NCBI RefSeq assembly: GCF_014648115.1
Contig: NZ_BMQM01000040.1
Location: 1-32,049, forward strand
Direction of reading: 5' to 3'
DNA length: 32,049 nt
From: Deinococcus seoulensis
Lineage (GTDB): Bacteria > Deinococcota > Deinococci > Deinococcales > Deinococcaceae
Below, in pieces: positions 27,330-32,049 of the stretch; position 1 is the stretch's first letter; each line of letters begins with the position of its first letter. The notes under the pieces were generated by a model. The model did no database searches and had not been told where the DNA came from. It saw only the letters and a program-made list of their open reading frames with translations. The translations under genes were made by a program, and so were the position numbers.

Positions 27330-28571
27330 TCAGCGGGACTGACCGGCGGCGTTCAGGGTCAGGGTGGTGTGCAGGCCCGAGTCCAGCACGCGCAGCCCCT
27401 GCCCACCGTCGGCGACCGCGAAGGTCCCGTCGGGCAGGGTCGCCACGTCCATCGGGTGCTTCATGGGCACCTGCGACACCGGGCCGCCGGTCAGGGGCAC
27501 GCGGGTCATCATGCCCGCGCGGTCGCTCAGGACGGCGGTGGTGTCGTTCACGCTGAACTTGTCCGGGTGGCCCGGCACCGCCCAGGTCCGCACGACCCGC
27601 CCGTCCGGCGTGACGCGCAGCAGGCGGCCGTTCACGTCCAGCACCAGCAGGTCGCCCCGGTACGCTTCGAGCGCCACGGGCATGCCGCCCAGGATCACGC
27701 GGCGCTGCACGCTCAGCGTGTCGGGGTTCAGGGCGCACAGTTCGCCGCTCAGGTGGTGCGTGACGAACAGTTGCCCGCCCAGCAGCAGCACGCCGTCCAT
27801 CACGTCTGCCAGCGGCATGCCGTCCTCGTGGGCCAGCGTGACCTGCGCGCCGCCCAGCACGCCCACCTCGCCGCGCACGCCCTTGAAGTACACGCGCGCC
27901 CCGCCGGGACCGCTGACGGCACTCAGTCCGGCCACGCCGTCCGGCACGGCGTACGAGCGGCGCACCTGGAGCGGCTCGGTCTGCACTTCCAGCACGCGGT
28001 CGTTCGCGGCGTCCGCCAGGAACACCCGGTCTCCCAGGCGCACGCCCTCGGTGAACCAGGGTGTCTGGGTGCCGCCGGCCGTCAGGCTGGCCTGCACGCG
28101 GTCGCCGCGCAGCACGGTCAGCGTGCCGCCCTGGTCGTTACTGGCGACCAGCACGTCCCGGCCGGTACTGACGACCACCGCCGGGTCCGGCAGGACGCCC
28201 GCCACGCCACTGGACGGTGTCAGGAACGCCAGCGAGGCCAGCAGGCCCGTGACGGCGGCGGCACTCAGCGCGGCGGGCCACCAGCGGCGCGCAGGGCGGG
28301 CAGTCGGCCGGGCACTCGGCTGGGCAGGGACCGCCGGGTCCGCGAGCGGCGGCCGGGCCGCGCCCGCCTGCGCCAGGATCGCGGCCCGCAGTCCGGGCGG
28401 CGGGGTCACCTCGGGCACGTCTTCCAGCAGTGCCAGTTGCAGGTCACTCAGGAACGCCAGGTCCGCCTGGCAGTCCGGGCACGCCTGCAGGTGCGCCTGC
28501 TCGGCGGCACTCAGGGGCACGCCGAACTGCACGTGCCGTTCCAGGGTTTCCGTCAGGTCACCGCAGTTCAT
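27330..28571 (-). CDS. membrane anti-sigma factor fused to a beta-propeller-like sensor
   Basis: A 413-residue protein in three parts. Residues 1-40 form a zinc-binding anti-sigma domain (ZF-HC2): Cys3, then His27, Cys31 and Cys34 in HLQACPDC. After a proline-rich linker one membrane helix follows (about 97-118, WWPAALSAAAVTGLLASLAFL). Residues about 125-413 are outside the membrane and built of repeated strands such as DVLVASNDQGGTLTVLRGD, DRVFLADAANDRVLEVQ and LLVLDVNGRLLRVTPDG. That spacing looks like an NHL/YVTN-type beta-propeller. The start codon overlaps the sigma stop (TGATG), the classic sigma/anti-sigma coupling. The propeller would sense an external ligand or partner and release the sigma factor. 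Confidence 0.88.
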   Translation of the reverse strand: MNCGDLTETLERHVQFGVPLSAAEQAHLQACPDCQADLAFLSDLQLALLEDVPEVTPPPGLRAAILAQAGAARPPLADPAVPAQPSARPTARPARRWWPAALSAAAVTGLLASLAFLTPSSGVAGVLPDPAVVVSTGRDVLVASNDQGGTLTVLRGDRVQASLTAGGTQTPWFTEGVRLGDRVFLADAANDRVLEVQTEPLQVRRSYAVPDGVAGLSAVSGPGGARVYFKGVRGEVGVLGGAQVTLAHEDGMPLADVMDGVLLLGGQLFVTHHLSGELCALNPDTLSVQRRVILGGMPVALEAYRGDLLVLDVNGRLLRVTPDGRVVRTWAVPGHPDKFSVNDTTAVLSDRAGMMTRVPLTGGPVSQVPMKHPMDVATLPDGTFAVADGGQGLRVLDSGLHTTLTLNAAGQSR

Positions 28572-29227
28572 CAGTCCAGCCACGCTCCGCCCTCCTTGCC
28601 CAGTTGCGTTTTCAGGTACTTCAGGGCGTAACTCAGGCGGCTTTTCACCGTGCCGACCGGCACGCCCATCGCCAGCGCGATTTCCTCGCGGGATTCGGCG
28701 CGCAGGTATGCCCGCTCGACCGTCTCGCGGTGCGTGTCCGACAGGCCCGACAGCGCCGCGCGTACCTGTTCGCGCTGCGCCCGCTGCTCGCTGCGGCCCA
28801 CCGGGCCGGGCCGCCCGTCCGCCAGGGGCCGTTCCTCGCCGTCCTCGGTGTGCAGCGGCACGGTGGCGCGCGCCGCCCGCAGCCGGTCCAGCGCCCGCGA
28901 GCGCGCCATGACCAGCAGGTACGCCCGCAGGCCTGCCCGCGCCGGATCGAACGCCTCGGGCCGGTCCCACAGGCGCAGGAACACGTCCTGCGTGACCTCC
29001 TGCGCCGTGCTCTGGTCCAGCAGGCGACTCAGCACGCCCAGCACCGCGCCGGCGTGCCGGTCGTACGCCTCGGCCAGCGCCGTCTCGTCGCGCCGGGCCA
29101 GCCGGGCGGCCAGCCGCGCGTCGTCCCCGGCGTCCGGGCCGGACGGCACGGGCCGCGCGTCCGCCTCTGCCTGTGGCGGAGCGGACCGTGCGGGGCGGGA
29201 GCGGGAGTCGGCCATGACCAGGGTCAT
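28571..29227 (-). CDS. ECF sigma factor (SigK-like)
   Basis: A 218-residue extracytoplasmic-function sigma factor that directs RNA polymerase to a small stress regulon. Region 2 is AEAYDRHAGAVLGVLSRLL through QEVTQDVFLRLWDRPEAFD and LRAYLLVMARSRALDRLR. Region 4 is ALSGLSDTHRETVERAYL through EEIALAMGVPVGTVKSRLSY, with the helix-turn-helix GVPVGTVKSRLS. Candidate starts are ATGs at 29236, 29227 and 29215; a TATGGT box at 29237-29232 would put the transcript start near 29224, which favours 29215, so the N-terminus is uncertain by about 12 residues. It is coupled to its anti-sigma partner and probably controls its own operon. Confidence 0.92.
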   Translation of the reverse strand: MTLVMADSRSRPARSAPPQAEADARPVPSGPDAGDDARLAARLARRDETALAEAYDRHAGAVLGVLSRLLDQSTAQEVTQDVFLRLWDRPEAFDPARAGLRAYLLVMARSRALDRLRAARATVPLHTEDGEERPLADGRPGPVGRSEQRAQREQVRAALSGLSDTHRETVERAYLRAESREEIALAMGVPVGTVKSRLSYALKYLKTQLGKEGGAWLD

Positions 29228-29231
29228 ACCT

Positions 29232-29237
29232 ACCATA
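29232..29237 (-). promoter_or_regulatory. -10 box for the sigma/anti-sigma operon
   Basis: TATGGT on the minus strand fits TANNNT. It lies four bases before one candidate start (29227) and sixteen before another (29215). Autoregulation by the sigma factor would require a different -10/-35 pair, which I could not define. Confidence 0.35.
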
Positions 29238-29315
29238 CGGGCTGCGCCGCCGCCGGGTTCAATCCCGCCGTCTGCCGCGCCGCACAGAACCAGTCGCCAC
29301 ACACGCAACAGAACA

Positions 29316-29339
29316 GCCCCCCTCGCAGCGGAGGGGGGC
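29316..29339 (-). terminator. intrinsic terminator of ftsH
   Basis: On the minus strand GCCCCCCTC (29339-29331) pairs perfectly with GAGGGGGGC (29324-29316) over a six-base loop, followed by TGTTCTGTT. It starts 15 bases after the ftsH stop and separates ftsH from the sigma operon. Confidence 0.85.
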
Positions 29340-29354
29340 CGGAACGGAACGGGC

Positions 29355-31238
<1,884 letters not shown>

Positions 31239-31298
31239 GAACAGTCCTCCGGGGGAGTGAATGGGGCGTTCGGGGCACCCTCGGCCCCACTGAAGTTG

Positions 31299-31304
31299 AG
31301 TGTA
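31299..31304 (-). promoter_or_regulatory. extended -10 promoter of ftsH
   Basis: TGG followed by TACACT (minus strand) fits an extended -10. It lies 60 bases before the TTG start. No -35 consensus; the palindrome at 31321-31339 covers that position. Confidence 0.5.
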
Positions 31305-31320
31305 CCAGACTCAAGGTGTA

Positions 31321-31339
31321 TGAAATTGTCCCGATTTCA
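31321..31339. promoter_or_regulatory. inverted repeat at the ftsH promoter, candidate operator
   Basis: TGAAAT (31321-31326) and ATTTCA (31334-31339) form a perfect inverted repeat with a seven-base spacer, placed at the -35 position of the ftsH promoter. The A/T-rich arms stand out locally. The binding protein is unknown. Confidence 0.4.
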
Positions 31340-31359
31340 CACGGTTCCTCACCTGCGCT

Positions 31360-31836
31360 TTAGCCTTCGGCAACCTTCACCCGCCCTGCCCGCCCACCGC
31401 GCCGCCACGCCATCCCCAGCGCCAGCAGACCCAGCGGCACGCCCACCCACACTGCCACCCCCAGCGCCACCGGCAGGAAATTCAGGGCAATCCCGGGCCA
31501 CTGACCGCGCCCCTCGAAGCGCAGGTCCACGTTCTGCGCCTCCAGTTGCGCAGCCAGCGCCCCGCCCGGCATCACCTCGCTGTCCGGCAGGCGCACCCGC
31601 ACCTGCTGACCGCCGCGCAGCCAGGCCTGAACGTTCCCCCCGTCCCGCATGACCACCCGCTCGATCCGCCCGTCCGCCACCAGTTGCTGAAACGCCGCCC
31701 CGCTGACACTGCTGCCCGCACCACCCAGCGCCCGCCAGCCCAGCAGGCCCAGTCCCGCGAACCACACCAGCGCCAGCACACTGGCCAGCACCGCCCACCC
31801 GTTCCCCCGTCTGCCCGCCCGTCCGCTGCTTGTCAT
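31360..31836 (-). CDS. stand-alone FtsH extracytoplasmic-domain paralogue (no AAA or protease domain)
   Basis: A 158-residue protein whose sequence parallels the first part of FtsH: one membrane helix (about 14-36), an extracytoplasmic domain, a second helix (about 115-140) and then a short basic cytoplasmic end (WRRGGRAGRVKVAEG). VRLPDSEVMPGG and NVDLRFEGRGQWPGIALNFL correspond to [13 protein letters not shown] and [20 protein letters not shown] of the neighbouring FtsH. FQQLVADGRIERVVMRDG corresponds to [18 protein letters not shown]. No AAA or zinc-protease sequence follows; the frame ends at a stop with no trace of the missing domains. GAGGTGAG sets the ATG at 31836. It could regulate or cap FtsH hexamers like HflK/C-type partners, or be a partial gene duplicate. 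Confidence 0.85.
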   Translation of the reverse strand: MTSSGRAGRRGNGWAVLASVLALVWFAGLGLLGWRALGGAGSSVSGAAFQQLVADGRIERVVMRDGGNVQAWLRGGQQVRVRLPDSEVMPGGALAAQLEAQNVDLRFEGRGQWPGIALNFLPVALGVAVWVGVPLGLLALGMAWRRGGRAGRVKVAEG

Positions 31837-31876
31837 GGCACTCACCTCATCACGCCCACGCCCGCACAGGGGCAAC

Positions 31877-32049
31877 TCACGTCGGGTCAGGGCAAAGTTG
31901 CTGCAGAAGGCGGTCGCGGTACAGATCATCCCAACCAGCACGTTTGCGGTTCTTGTTGATCGCACCCACCGACCCCTCCTGCCGCATCAGATTTAAGGCC
32001 CACCGTCTGAGTACCGCCAGATTCTCAGCGCCGTGATCTGCCACCGTCA
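31877..32049 (-). mobile_element. 3' end of an ISAs1-type transposase gene, cut by the right edge
   Basis: A minus-strand frame open from the right edge (in phase from 32047) ends at TGA 31879-31877, giving 56 residues. ENLAVLRRWALNLMRQE followed by INKNRKRAGWDDLYRDRLL is the typical end of ISAs1-family (DDE) transposases. Whether the rest of the gene is intact lies outside the window. The outer end of the element is probably at CAGGGGCAACTCACG from 31867, because ISAs1 ends commonly begin CAGGG; no second end is available to prove it. Confidence 0.75.

Noticed and set aside
26898..28631. 577-codon plus-strand frame opposite the thioredoxin and anti-sigma genes
   Set aside because: Repetitive His, Gln, Arg and Ala composition, crosses an operon boundary, and has no recognisable domain or start signal.

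Overview
The window is about 32 kb of GC-rich bacterial chromosome that reads as a Deinococcus species. The grounds are a nine-gene V-type (A/V) ATPase operon in the Thermus/Deinococcus order, a run of DinB-family genes (a family expanded in Deinococcus), strong third-position G/C use, many start codons preceded by a TANNNT -10 box only 5-7 nt upstream (the leaderless arrangement reported for Deinococcus), and two copies of a dispersed small non-coding repeat. The species call is inference, because no rRNA or other marker gene is present.

Layout. 1-426: the start of a minus-strand gene cut by the left edge, a small repeat and a hairpin. 427-3296: a short unknown protein, pth, an M42 aminopeptidase and a DUF4126 membrane protein. 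3297-7390: two consecutive glnK-amt ammonium operons separated by a strong terminator and sharing an upstream sequence element. 7391-16436: the V-ATPase operon (G, I, c, E, C, F, A, B, D) with an unusual leader, two intercistronic hairpins and a clean terminator. 16569-20255: a class III CoA-transferase facing a leftward HD-hydrolase/ROK-kinase pair, then an unknown protein coupled to a thioesterase. 20351-23618: an FtsB/DivIC-like protein, then leftward pyrimidine-nucleoside phosphorylase, a CDGSH/ferredoxin-like protein and a WYL regulator. 23705-25848: four DinB-like genes in a row, diverging from the WYL gene across a large palindrome. 26070-29237: leftward CcdA-like and thioredoxin-like genes, and an ECF sigma factor with an anti-sigma/beta-propeller fusion. 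29355-32049: ftsH, a stand-alone copy of the FtsH extracytoplasmic domain just upstream of it, and the 3' end of an ISAs1-type transposase running off the right edge.

How the genes work together. The two glnK-amt pairs form nitrogen-sensing and ammonium-uptake units, and the two transporters differ at a key pore residue. The ATPase genes encode a complete A/V-type rotary enzyme. The CcdA and thioredoxin-like genes form an extracytoplasmic thiol-redox pair. The sigma/anti-sigma pair is a transmembrane signalling unit whose sensor looks like a beta-propeller. The WYL regulator is translationally coupled to the CDGSH gene, and its promoter lies under the palindrome it shares with the DinB array.

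Most notable: a truncated FtsH look-alike (two membrane segments plus the periplasmic domain, no AAA or protease part) directly upstream of ftsH; Val at the uridylylation position (51) of both PII proteins; Glu instead of His at the first twin-histidine position of the second Amt; graded loss of metal ligands in the DinB array; a cysteine-free ROK kinase; and a thioredoxin-like protein with His in place of the cis-proline. All function calls rest on reading motifs by eye, with no database search.
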